A stretch of DNA of 17,828 nt from Corynebacterium sp. GTDB taxonomy: Bacteria; Actinomycetota; Actinomycetes; Mycobacteriales; Mycobacteriaceae. The notes under the pieces were generated by a model that had not been told where the DNA came from, searched no databases, and saw only the letters and a program-made list of their open reading frames with translations. Below are positions 1 to 7,195 of the stretch, piece by piece (the first letter of the stretch is position 1; every line of letters starts with the position of its first letter). A program made the position numbers and the translations under genes. The DNA lies in contig NZ_JAUMTY010000011.1 of the NCBI RefSeq assembly GCF_030530965.1, positions 36,308 to 54,135 of the forward strand. The letters are read 5' to 3'.

Positions 1-326
1 ACACCGCGTGGTTTGTTCAACGCGAAGTACTGCATCGATTCGTCGACGACGACTCTGCTGCCATCGACGCGAATTACGTCATGATCGGGATCCACGCGGA
101 CGCCCTGACGGGTCACGATGTCCCCGTTGACCTCGACGCGCCCCTCGTCGATGAGCTTTTCTGACATCCTCCGCGAGGCGACGCCAGCAGCGGCCAAGAC
201 CTTTTGCAGGCGAATGCCCTCACCTGAATGATGGGCGGGTGATGTGCCCTTGACGTGTTGATGGCGGGCGGGCTTGGCCTTGGGTACGTATTCCGGTGTG
301 CCGTCACGGCGAGCGGTAGAAGCCAC
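1..326 (-). CDS. rluB: RluB-type 23S rRNA pseudouridine synthase, N-terminal part (3' end outside the window)
   Basis: Reading leftward from a GTG at 326 gives 108 codons with no stop before the window edge. The start has a GAAAGG ribosome binding site about 8 nt upstream. After a basic tail of about 35 residues comes an S4 RNA-binding domain (IRLQKVLAAAGVASRR, then LIDEGRVEVNG), and the visible part ends in YFALNKPRGV, the start of the catalytic fold of RsuA/RluB-family enzymes. The family isomerises uridine in 23S rRNA (RluB acts near U2605 in E. coli). The catalytic Asp lies outside the window. In related genomes this gene directly follows scpB; here bioA and bioD intervene, and a 250-nt gap precedes it, so it may have its own promoter. 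The family assignment is secure; RluB rather than another S4 pseudouridine synthase is inferred from synteny. Confidence 0.9.
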   Translation of the reverse strand, partial: MASTARRDGTPEYVPKAKPARHQHVKGTSPAHHSGEGIRLQKVLAAAGVASRRMSEKLIDEGRVEVNGDIVTRQGVRVDPDHDVIRVDGSRVVVDESMQYFALNKPRG

Positions 327-500
327 GATGTGGACCTTTCCGTATTTATGCGTTATTTACACTTTTGAAAAACAGGAGATAACGTGGCGCCGGTTCATAG
401 CATCAAAAATAAGCGGGCGTCCACGCAAAACATATGGTGACCGGTGAGTCTATCACGTTCTTTACTCGTGTCATTATCTTGACGAGCGTGGCGACGCAAT

Positions 501-525
501 CGCCTGGCAGCACATCTGCCAGGTG
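501..525 (-). terminator. Stem-loop downstream of bioD (possible terminator)
   Basis: CCTGGCAG and CTGCCAGG form a perfect 8-bp stem around a CACAT loop, extended by one G-U and one C-G pair. It lies about 50 nt past the bioD stop, in the 250-nt bioD–rluB gap. No T-run follows on the minus strand, so it is not a classic intrinsic terminator; it could stabilise a 3' end or help termination. I see nothing else firm in the gap apart from AT-rich stretches that may hold an rluB promoter. Confidence 0.45.
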
Positions 526-576
526 CAGACTCACCGGCCGACGAACGCGGTCACGCCACCATTCAGCCTATAGCAG

Positions 577-1269
577 TTAATCGCTCTCACGAGTGACCCG
601 ACCGACAACATCTGGTACGAAAAAGTCGGGCGCCTCCTGCACGAACCGCTGCTGAGGCCACTCGCCAGCTCCCTCGGGTATGTAGCCCAAGACATCGGTC
701 CCGGTAACCACCGGCAAGTCTTCCTTATTGCACCGCGTCGCCAAATCTGGGGAGTCCGGAATGGACCCACCTATTAAACCAAGAACGGTCAGGCCCCGGC
801 GTGTGGCAGCTTCCACCGTCAATTCAGCCTCATTCAAACTTCCGAGGCCTGTTGAGCACACAACAATAATCGGGGCACCCAGTTCTCGAGCCAGATCGGC
901 AATAGTCCAGTCCTGACCAATACGCACAAGGAGCCCGCCAGCGCCCTCGACAAGAACAACGCGGCCAGGCTTATCGAAAGACTTGATCTCTTCGGCAACG
1001 GTTGTGAGCTCGGGGTATGGCATATTCGCCCGGCGCGCTGACGTCGCTGGGGCGAGCGGTTCGGGGAACCGGTACAGCGTCTCCGCTTTATCAATACCGG
1101 TCAAGGCGGTGATGCGGGGAGCGTCGCCTTCGCCTTCGGGTTCACCAGTCTGCGCTGGCTTCACGATGAAGGGCTCATATCCCCTTTTCTGAAGGACGCA
1201 GGCAACCGCTCCAGTAGCGACTGTCTTGCCGACATCTGTCCCTGTTCCCGTCATGATGACAATGCTCAT
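577..1269 (-). CDS. bioD: Dethiobiotin synthetase BioD
   Basis: BioD is an ATP-dependent carboxylase that closes the ureido ring of 7,8-diaminopelargonate to give dethiobiotin, the penultimate step of biotin synthesis. The 230-residue protein is the usual length. It opens with the family P-loop GTGTDVGKT (residues 8–16), followed by VKPAQTG with the substrate-binding Lys37, the VEGAGG loop near residue 110, and LGLIGGSIPDSPD near 165. The ATG at 1269 has a strong GAGAGGAG ribosome binding site about 7 nt upstream. The gene follows bioA after 67 nt and almost certainly shares its transcript, so the operator upstream of bioA should control both. No bioB or bioF lies in the window. Confidence 0.96.
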   Translation of the reverse strand: MSIVIMTGTGTDVGKTVATGAVACVLQKRGYEPFIVKPAQTGEPEGEGDAPRITALTGIDKAETLYRFPEPLAPATSARRANMPYPELTTVAEEIKSFDKPGRVVLVEGAGGLLVRIGQDWTIADLARELGAPIIVVCSTGLGSLNEAELTVEAATRRGLTVLGLIGGSIPDSPDLATRCNKEDLPVVTGTDVLGYIPEGAGEWPQQRFVQEAPDFFVPDVVGRVTRESD

Positions 1270-1336
1270 TGTTAATCTCCTCTCATTAGGTCAGTGAATA
1301 ATCCTGACCGAACACCTCTGTGATGACTCCGGTCAC

Positions 1337-2662
1337 TTAGGCCGACGCAGCGACAACGTTCCGCATCGCCGCACAGATTTTTTCGATATCGCTGCTGGTC
1401 GATATAAACGGCGGCATGCTATAAACCAGTTTTCCGAAAGGCCGAAGCCACACTCCCGACTCCACGGCTACCTTCGTCGCGACCTTCATATCGACAGGGT
1501 GAGCTAGTTCGACGACGCCGATAGCGCCCAGGACACGCACCGAGGACACCTGTTCGGCGTCGGCAAGTGGAGCCAAACCGCGGCGTAAGTCCTGTTCAAT
1601 GCGCGGAACTGTCGATCGCCAGTAGCCGTCATCAATGAGGTCGCCCGCAGCACGAGCCACCGAGCACGCCAGTGGGTTGCCCATGAAAGTCGGCCCGTGC
1701 ATTAAGGCTCCGCCGCCCTCGGGCATCGAAATCACCTCGCCTACGCGCCGAGTGGTCAGCGTGGCGGCAAAACTCATCATTCCCCCGGTCAGGGCTTTGC
1801 CGACGCACATAATGTCTGGGGTGATCGTAGCCGCCTCGCAGGTAAAGAGACTTCCCGTGCGTCCGAAACCTGTGGCGATCTCGTCGGCAATGAGGAGGAT
1901 GTCGTGGTCATCGCACACGCGGCGAAGGCCAGCGACCAATCGTGGGTCGTGGAATCGCATGCCGCCGGCCCCCTGCACGACAGGCTCGATAATCACTCCC
2001 GCGATGGTGTCGTCGATATATGTCTCGAATTCACGTAGATAAGACTCGAGCTCATCGTCGCTAAGGCGCGCACCACCGGAACCGTCGTCACCGTCAGAAT
2101 GGCCCACGTCGCAGAGCGGATCAGCTGGGGGTTCGGGGGCGAAAACTTGTTCCACCAAGGTGCCTCGCCATAGAGAGTGCATGCCGCCCTCGGGGTCACA
2201 CACACTCATTGGCCCCTGAGTATCGCCGTGATACCCGCGTCGCCACGTCACGAGCCGGTTGCGCTCTGGATGGCCATTCCCCATCTGATATTGGAGGGCC
2301 ATCTTGATGGCGACCTCAACAGAGACCGACCCCGAATCAGAATAAAAAACCAGGTCAAGACCCTCTGGCGTGATATCTACCAGCCACTCGGCTAAATCCA
2401 CCGCCGGTTTGTGAGTCAGTCCCCCAAACATCACATGCGGCATCTGATTAATTTGCCTGTGCGCGGCCTCAACCAAGTGGGGGTGGCGGTGTCCGTGTGC
2501 TACAGCCCACCAGGAACTCATCCCGTCAATGATGTTTCGACCATCGTCAAGATGCAGCGTAACTCCTTCCGCGGACGTCACGGGGATGGAAGGTACTGCT
2601 GCTGGCATCGGGCCGTATGGATGCCAAATATGTTCTTGGTCGAAACGTGCAAGATCCTCCAT
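1337..2662 (-). CDS. bioA: Adenosylmethionine-8-amino-7-oxononanoate aminotransferase BioA
   Basis: BioA is a PLP-dependent class III aminotransferase that converts KAPA to 7,8-diaminopelargonate, in this family with S-adenosylmethionine as amino donor. Visible landmarks are the substrate-pocket SSWW near residue 50, the YHGD motif near 145, IADEIATGFGRTG with the cofactor Asp, VGKALTGG with the Schiff-base lysine (about residue 289), and HGPTFMGNPLA. A GTG at 2671 would give 444 residues. The ATG at 2662 (441 residues) is preferred because AGTAGGG then lies 8 nt upstream, whereas the GTG overlaps that ribosome binding site. The protein carries an acidic, Gly/Asp/Ser-rich stretch of about 25 residues (nt 2048–2125) that I recall as absent from M. 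tuberculosis BioA. bioA starts 24 nt after scpB and is followed by bioD. Confidence 0.97.
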   Translation of the reverse strand: MEDLARFDQEHIWHPYGPMPAAVPSIPVTSAEGVTLHLDDGRNIIDGMSSWWAVAHGHRHPHLVEAAHRQINQMPHVMFGGLTHKPAVDLAEWLVDITPEGLDLVFYSDSGSVSVEVAIKMALQYQMGNGHPERNRLVTWRRGYHGDTQGPMSVCDPEGGMHSLWRGTLVEQVFAPEPPADPLCDVGHSDGDDGSGGARLSDDELESYLREFETYIDDTIAGVIIEPVVQGAGGMRFHDPRLVAGLRRVCDDHDILLIADEIATGFGRTGSLFTCEAATITPDIMCVGKALTGGMMSFAATLTTRRVGEVISMPEGGGALMHGPTFMGNPLACSVARAAGDLIDDGYWRSTVPRIEQDLRRGLAPLADAEQVSSVRVLGAIGVVELAHPVDMKVATKVAVESGVWLRPFGKLVYSMPPFISTSSDIEKICAAMRNVVAASA

Positions 2663-2673
2663 ACTTGCCACCC

Positions 2674-2692
2674 TACTGAACAGTGTTCAGTA
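2674..2692. promoter_or_regulatory. Probable BioQ operator upstream of bioAD
   Basis: This is a perfect 19-bp inverted repeat, TACTGAAC-AGT-GTTCAGTA. Its core TGAAC-N3-GTTCA matches the type of palindrome described for BioQ, the TetR-family biotin repressor of Corynebacterium and Mycobacterium. It ends 11 nt before the preferred bioA start and overlaps the scpB stop codon (2687–2689). A repressor bound here would block bioA transcription from a promoter inside the 3' end of scpB, and might also impede read-through from scpAB. The palindrome is seen directly; the identity of the regulator is inferred. Confidence 0.85.
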
Positions 2693-3271
2693 ATCTGCGA
2701 TGGCCTCATCAATCGCTTCCACATCAGGTAGCAAAGGCGCCAAGTCTGGCAGCTCAGAGACATCCGACAAGCCCATCGTCTCTAAGAACAACTCAGTTGT
2801 GGCATATAAATGGGCCCCCGACGTCTGCTCCTCCCCCACTTCCTTCACCAAACCACGCAGCGCCAAGGTTCGCATGACCCCGTCACAGTTAACCCCGCGG
2901 ACAGCGGCGACTTGGGAGCGGGTGACCGGCTGGCGATAAGCCACCACCGCGAGGGTTTCCAGTGCCGCTCGCGACAACTTCGTTTGTGCTCCATCCAGCA
3001 AAAATGCCTCGACGGCGGGCGCGTGCTCAGCCCGGGTGTAGAGCCTCCACCCATCGCCGACGTGGCGCAGTTCAATGCCACTGCCCCGTTGATCGAGTTC
3101 GTCTCTCCACTCTTCGATGACTGCGCGCGTGTCTTCCTCCGACGCACCCACCGCGCGGGAAATGTCGGAAATAGGGGCAGGATCGTCCAACACCAGCATC
3201 ACCGACTCCACTGCCGCACGAAGCGCAGAGATCTTCGGTAAATTATTCGGGTTCGTGGTGGTATCTGTCAC
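2687..3271 (-). CDS. scpB: Segregation and condensation protein B (ScpB)
   Basis: ScpB is a winged-helix dimer that joins ScpA and SMC in the bacterial condensin complex, which compacts and separates sister chromosomes. The sequence shows the family pattern: an N-terminal winged helix (ALRAAVESVMLVLDDPAP, then ISDISRAVG), a second one with RAALETLAVVAYRQPVTRSQV near the middle, and a C-terminal LYATTELFLETMGL segment. A TTG at 3295 would give 202 residues, but the GTG at 3271 (194 residues) is better supported: GAGGA lies 8 nt upstream of it, while the TTG sits directly against its own GAGGA. The gene follows scpA after 67 nt. Its last codons overlap the BioQ-like operator of the next gene. 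Confidence 0.95.
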   Translation of the reverse strand: MTDTTTNPNNLPKISALRAAVESVMLVLDDPAPISDISRAVGASEEDTRAVIEEWRDELDQRGSGIELRHVGDGWRLYTRAEHAPAVEAFLLDGAQTKLSRAALETLAVVAYRQPVTRSQVAAVRGVNCDGVMRTLALRGLVKEVGEEQTSGAHLYATTELFLETMGLSDVSELPDLAPLLPDVEAIDEAIADY

Positions 3272-3338
3272 TTCGCCGATCCTCGTGTCTGCCAATCCTC
3301 GTGTGTGAGGTACTGACCCCTAGTCTCGCGACCGGAAA

Positions 3339-4175
3339 CTACTCCCAGTTCGCGGCCGCAACGACTGCTGGATCAACCTCAAGGCCCGTCCACGCCACTA
3401 ACATTTCTCCCAAAGGCTCATCTTGGTCGATGTCAGTGGCATGAGCTTTAAATAACTCTAACAATGCTAAGAACCTGCCGACGACTTGCATCGATACTGT
3501 GCAGTCGGAGGTCAATTGCTCAAATGAGCACCACGAATACGCACCGACGGAATGCAGCATGGAGAGGATGCGCCCGGCTTGCTCCGGGACAGACACGGCC
3601 ACAGAGTGAACATGGGAGGTATTCACCGTCTCAGGTGGGCGGGGGCGGAACACGGCTGCCGCCATCTCCGCAAACGATTGCGGGGTGTGATCAATCCGGA
3701 CCGGTGGCAACAGAGACGCGAATTTTTCTTCCATGCCAACCGCGCGCGGATAGCGTCGGGCAGCATGTGCGTGCCGCACGCGCAACTCGTCGGCGATCTC
3801 CTTATAAGCGCGATATTGAAGCAATCGAGCAAACAGCAGATCTTGGGTTTCTAAGAGCGCCAGATCTTCCTCGCTATCGACCTCACCCCGAGGCAACAGA
3901 CGCGCCGTCTTCAAATCCAATAAGCTCGCCGCAATAACGAGGAACTCCGTGATCTCATCGAGGTCCTCAGTTTTGCTCAGGCTTCGCGTATAGCTGACAA
4001 ATTCATCCGTGACCTGCGCAAGAGCAACCTCGGTCACGTCCATTTTGTGACTGTGAATGAGTTGAAGGAGAAGATCAAACGGGCCCGTAAAATTCGCGAG
4101 AGCCACACGGAACCCTGTGATTTCCTCTTGGACGCCCTCGCCATTAGAGGGCATCGCAGCATCCGAGTCGGTCAC
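3339..4175 (-). CDS. scpA: Segregation and condensation protein A (ScpA)
   Basis: ScpA is the kleisin subunit that bridges the SMC heads and binds ScpB. The 278-residue protein has the diagnostic N-terminal block FTGPFDLLLQLIHSHKMDV (about residues 29–47), then ITEFLVIAASLLDLKTARLLP near 75–95, and a C-terminal winged-helix region with VGRFLALLELFKA. The GTG start overlaps the parA stop in a 4-nt GTGA arrangement, so the two genes are probably translationally coupled. A GGAG lies about 12 nt upstream, inside parA. scpB follows directly, giving the usual parA–scpA–scpB order. Confidence 0.95.
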   Translation of the reverse strand: MTDSDAAMPSNGEGVQEEITGFRVALANFTGPFDLLLQLIHSHKMDVTEVALAQVTDEFVSYTRSLSKTEDLDEITEFLVIAASLLDLKTARLLPRGEVDSEEDLALLETQDLLFARLLQYRAYKEIADELRVRHAHAARRYPRAVGMEEKFASLLPPVRIDHTPQSFAEMAAAVFRPRPPETVNTSHVHSVAVSVPEQAGRILSMLHSVGAYSWCSFEQLTSDCTVSMQVVGRFLALLELFKAHATDIDQDEPLGEMLVAWTGLEVDPAVVAAANWE

Positions 4176-5071
4176 TTACTCAGACGCTCCACCATTTCAC
4201 TGGCCACGCCCCGGTATTGTTCCGCGGCTTCCGACGTCGGCGCCCAGGTCGTAATAGGTTCTCCTGCTACTGACGTCTCGGGGAATCTGACGGTCCGCGT
4301 AATAACGGAATCGAATACTTGGTCTCCAAAGACCTCAATCACGCGCTCCATCACTTCCCGCGCGTGAAGAGTTCGTCGATCAAACATCGTGACCAGTATT
4401 CCGATAATTTCCAGGTTAAAGTTCAGTCGATCGCGAACCTTATCAACGGTATCGGTCAAGAGAGCAAGGCCACGCAAAGAGAAATACTCACATTCCATCG
4501 GGATAATGACTCCCTGCGAGCATGCCAAGGCATTCACGGTGAGCAGACCAAGTGACGGCTGGCAATCAATAATGATGTAATCGTATTCGCCCATCACCGG
4601 CCGAAGAGCCCGGCCCAGGCACTGCTCACGCCCCACTTCATTAACTAACTGAATTTCCGCTGCGGATAAGTCAATATTGGCAGGGACCAAATCCAAACCC
4701 GAGACAGCGGTTCGGTGGATGGTCTCAAGAATCGACGTCGACGGATCCACCAACAAGTTAAATACCGTGAGATCTAATTCATCATGCGGAATGCCCAGGC
4801 CAGCTGACAGTGCCCCCTGAGGGTCGAGATCAACGAGGAGGACCCGTCGCCCATATTCAGCTAAAGCCGCTCCCAAGTTAATGGTCGACGTCGTCTTGCC
4901 GACGCCACCCTTCTGGTTACACATCGAGACGATCGTTGCTGGCCCATGGCGATCGAGCTGAGGCGGCTCCGGAATCTGTCGGCGTGGGCGACCAGTCAGC
5001 CCCAGCTCGGGCGTCGGGTCGTCGAAAAGACCATCACCCTTATCCGACTCATGTGGAGACGATGCAACCAC
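4172..5071 (-). CDS. parA: ParA/Soj-family chromosome partitioning ATPase
   Basis: This is a ParA-type P-loop ATPase with the deviant Walker A motif KGGVGKT (about residues 54–60 from the GTG at 5071), followed by LLVDLDPQGALSAGLGI and YDYIIIDCQPSLGLLTVNAL, the Walker A' and B regions. It is the parA paralogue that precedes scpAB in corynebacteria and mycobacteria. No parB is adjacent, so it is not the origin-proximal parAB locus, and its exact role beside condensin is unclear. A GTG at 5107 would extend the ORF by 12 residues. The GTG at 5071 is chosen because a near-perfect GGAGGAAGG sits 7 nt upstream of it, inside that extension. The 286-nt upstream gap contains a cluster of inverted repeats, listed separately. 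Confidence 0.9.
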   Translation of the reverse strand: MVASSPHESDKGDGLFDDPTPELGLTGRPRRQIPEPPQLDRHGPATIVSMCNQKGGVGKTTSTINLGAALAEYGRRVLLVDLDPQGALSAGLGIPHDELDLTVFNLLVDPSTSILETIHRTAVSGLDLVPANIDLSAAEIQLVNEVGREQCLGRALRPVMGEYDYIIIDCQPSLGLLTVNALACSQGVIIPMECEYFSLRGLALLTDTVDKVRDRLNFNLEIIGILVTMFDRRTLHAREVMERVIEVFGDQVFDSVITRTVRFPETSVAGEPITTWAPTSEAAEQYRGVASEMVERLSK

Positions 5072-5232
5072 AGTCAATCCTTCCTCCGGAACTTGTCGTC
5101 GATACACGCACGCAGATCATTGTCTCGAGCAATGCGATGCATTCGGCCACCATGCGTACAGTGCAGCAACGATGAAAACCATCGATGTAATTCGACTATT
5201 ACTCTACAATACGAAGGGGCTATGGCGCAGAT

Positions 5233-5278
5233 GTCAAGGATTAAAACTTGACATAGTTCAAGTTCGTATTGAGAACTT
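5233..5278. promoter_or_regulatory. Cluster of three overlapping inverted repeats upstream of parA
   Basis: Three imbricated inverted repeats share half-sites: GTCAAG-N8-CTTGAC (5233–5252), AACTTGA-N6-TCAAGTT (5245–5264, perfect 7-bp arms) and AAGTTC-N7-GAACTT (5260–5278). The cluster lies about 160–205 nt before the parA start and 80 nt past the xerD stop, where a promoter for parA–scpAB would be expected. A TTGACA hexamer on the minus strand (5237–5232) falls inside it, but I see no well-spaced −10 box. The CTTGA/TCAAG half-sites resemble those of the HspR HAIR element, but the spacing differs. The binding protein is unknown. Confidence 0.6.
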
Positions 5279-5357
5279 AACGTGGCATTATGCCGAAAAC
5301 CGGGCCGACGACGACGAACATACATAGAGTCAAGGTCGAGACTATTCCACAGCCGAC

Positions 5358-6347
5358 TTATGCCCGAGGATGCGACGTCGCATACACTTCCCGAAGATTA
5401 TCAATAGACACGGCGGTGTAAATCTGCGTCGTCGTCACGCTTGCGTGCCCCAAGAGCTCCTGAACCGCCCTAATATCCGCGCCACCTTGAAGAAGATGAG
5501 TCGCATACGAGTGTCGCAACGTGTGAGGTCCTACCGAATCGCCGAGCCCACAACGTTCCGCTGCCGCGTGGAGAAACTTCCATACCGATTGCCGGCCCAA
5601 ACGGTTACCCCGAGCATTCAGAAATAACGCTTTATCGCTCCGCTTGACCATCGAGGGGCGACCACGGACTAGCCACGCATCAATAGCGTGAAGCGCCGGC
5701 GCACCGATCGGAACGAGTCGTTCCTTCCTCCCCTTTCCCACGACACGCACAAACGCGTGATTTCGATCAATTGAATCGATGTCGAGATTAAGGGCCTCGC
5801 TAATTCGCATTCCCGTGCCATACAGAAGTTCAATAACGGCACGGTCGCGAAGAGCAATCGGGCTACTCGACTCATTCACCGGGCACGACTCAATGAGCCG
5901 ATTGACCTGTTCCACAGTCAGAGCATGAGGCAACGATTGACCGGAACGCGGAACAGTCACTCCTGCAGTGACGTCCCGAGCTAGTTGCCCTTCCTCGTGG
6001 GAAAACCGATGCAGAGAACGAACGGCGACGGTTGCACGCGCAGCAGACGACGCCGCCAGAGGCGACCACCCCAACGTCGAGTCCCCTCGTCGTAAATCCG
6101 CAATAAATTGCTCGATATCGGGCTCATCGACGCTATCGATGCTGAGATTATGCTGATCCAGCCACGCGACATATTTATTCAAATCACGTTGGTAATTCGA
6201 CAACGTATTCGGGCTCGCGTTCTTTTCCACGGCAAGGTGATCGATATAAGCAGCCACCATGTGGGACGCGTCCGCTCCCGAGTGCTGCCCCTCGCGAGGC
6301 TCATCCGCAGGCGGGGTCAGCGGCCCTGGAGTCGACGTAGAAGACAT
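5358..6347 (-). CDS. xerD: Tyrosine recombinase XerD
   Basis: XerD acts with XerC at dif to resolve chromosome dimers. An N-terminal SAM-like core-binding domain (YIDHLAVEKNASPNTLSNYQRDL) is followed by the catalytic domain. Counted from the ATG at 6347, the active-site residues are Arg181 (GTGMRISEAL), Lys205 (VGKGRKER), His275 and Arg278 (HTLRH), His301 (LLGHAS) and the nucleophile Tyr310 (QIYT). The C-terminal DNLREVYATSHPRA is XerD-like. A TTG at 6380, just after an in-frame TAG, is an alternative start with no clear ribosome binding site; the ATG has GAGG only 2 nt upstream, so the start is uncertain. The position beside the Nudix gene and parA–scpAB matches related genomes and argues for XerD rather than a phage integrase. 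Confidence 0.95.
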   Translation of the reverse strand: MSSTSTPGPLTPPADEPREGQHSGADASHMVAAYIDHLAVEKNASPNTLSNYQRDLNKYVAWLDQHNLSIDSVDEPDIEQFIADLRRGDSTLGWSPLAASSAARATVAVRSLHRFSHEEGQLARDVTAGVTVPRSGQSLPHALTVEQVNRLIESCPVNESSSPIALRDRAVIELLYGTGMRISEALNLDIDSIDRNHAFVRVVGKGRKERLVPIGAPALHAIDAWLVRGRPSMVKRSDKALFLNARGNRLGRQSVWKFLHAAAERCGLGDSVGPHTLRHSYATHLLQGGADIRAVQELLGHASVTTTQIYTAVSIDNLREVYATSHPRA

Positions 6348-6399
6348 AACCTCACACTTCGTTGTGCGCAGAGAACTCAACTACACGCGTGTGACGCGC

Positions 6400-7059
6400 T
6401 CACTCATGGTGGGTTTCTCCAGGTAGTTTATCTGTCACCGTCACCTTGAGATCTGCAGTCGATTTCCCTGCTTCACGCAACTGTGTTTCGCGGCGCTCAG
6501 CCAATCGATACGGGCGCAAAGTATAGGGTTCGTCGACACTACGTGGGGAAACATCGTTTCGTATCACCTGCGCAGCCATCAAGATCCCGGATGTCGCGAT
6601 AGCATTGCAAATCGTCCCATCCATGATCTGAGAAACGGCAGTGTCCAGATCCACCCACGTCGACGTCAAATCAGCCTCTTCATCATCCGATTCTGGACGA
6701 TCAACGTCGCTAAGATCCCGCGCAAGATATACGCGAACGGCCTCTTCACAGAATCCAGGCGACGACACAAGATCCGACAACAGGTCCCAACGCTCAGCGG
6801 CGAGGCCCACTTCTTCCTGCAGTTCACGGGACGCAGCCTGAAGGGGGTCTTCACCTGCAGCGTCCAAGAGTCCGGCAGGCAATTCCCATAGCCGTCGACC
6901 CACGCTATGCCGATATTGGTGGATCAGCTTCACGCGTTTCCCGTCGAAAGCCACCACAGCGACGGCACCAAAGTGCTCGACGATTTCACGTCGTGCAGAT
7001 GATCCACCCGGCATGGAGACAGTATCCTGCCGAACCGCAATAATCGGTTTGTCGAGCAA
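6400..7059 (-). CDS. Nudix hydrolase, probable ADP-ribose pyrophosphatase
   Basis: The protein resembles the Nudix ADP-ribose pyrophosphatase encoded at the same place in mycobacteria (Rv1700), between pyrG and xerD. It would split ADP-ribose to AMP and ribose-5-phosphate. Visible motifs are VEHFGAVAVVAFDG, YRHSVGRRLWELPAGLLD, the Nudix helix SRELQEEVGL, and SSPGFCEEAVRVYLA. The TTG at 7059 is the only canonical start before the conserved core, but the frame stays open upstream to a TGA at 7185–7183. The upstream stretch encodes SYDFTVEKSTY, which matches the usual family N-terminus, so the real protein is probably longer. A strong GAGGAGG (7184–7178) lies 7 nt before an in-frame ACG at 7170, which would give 256 residues. 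The product is secure at family level; the start is not. Confidence 0.88.
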   Translation of the reverse strand: MLDKPIIAVRQDTVSMPGGSSARREIVEHFGAVAVVAFDGKRVKLIHQYRHSVGRRLWELPAGLLDAAGEDPLQAASRELQEEVGLAAERWDLLSDLVSSPGFCEEAVRVYLARDLSDVDRPESDDEEADLTSTWVDLDTAVSQIMDGTICNAIATSGILMAAQVIRNDVSPRSVDEPYTLRPYRLAERRETQLREAGKSTADLKVTVTDKLPGETHHE

Positions 7060-7195
7060 ATACGTAGATTTCTCTACCGTGAAGTCGTACGACCCCGGGC
7101 GGCTCTGAGCCGACGGGTTCGCGCCCTCATCTAATGAGCCGGTATCAGGTGTGTTGTCTGACGGATTCGTGGCTAGTCCTCCTCACTTACCGTAA

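Noticed and set aside
438..456. Possible GlxR (CRP-type) site GTGA-N5-TCAC in the bioD–rluB gap
   Set aside because: The half-sites are 5 nt apart; the GlxR consensus TGTGA-N6-TCACA needs 6. The outer bases do not match either.
1289..1309. GGTCAG-N9-CTGACC inverted repeat in the bioA–bioD gap
   Set aside because: The stem is only 6 bp with a 9-nt loop and no T-run. It is too weak to call an attenuator or terminator.
5170..5184. Small hairpin CGATG-N5-CATCG upstream of parA
   Set aside because: A 5-bp stem is expected often by chance and has no tail or conserved context.
5074..5325. 83-aa minus-strand frame filling the xerD–parA gap
   Set aside because: The composition is not protein-like, it covers the inverted-repeat cluster, and it overlaps the parA start and ribosome binding site. 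It is probably a chance frame.
5108..5357. Possible parS centromere near parA
   Set aside because: No match to TGTTTCACGTGAAACA in this gap, and no parB is adjacent.
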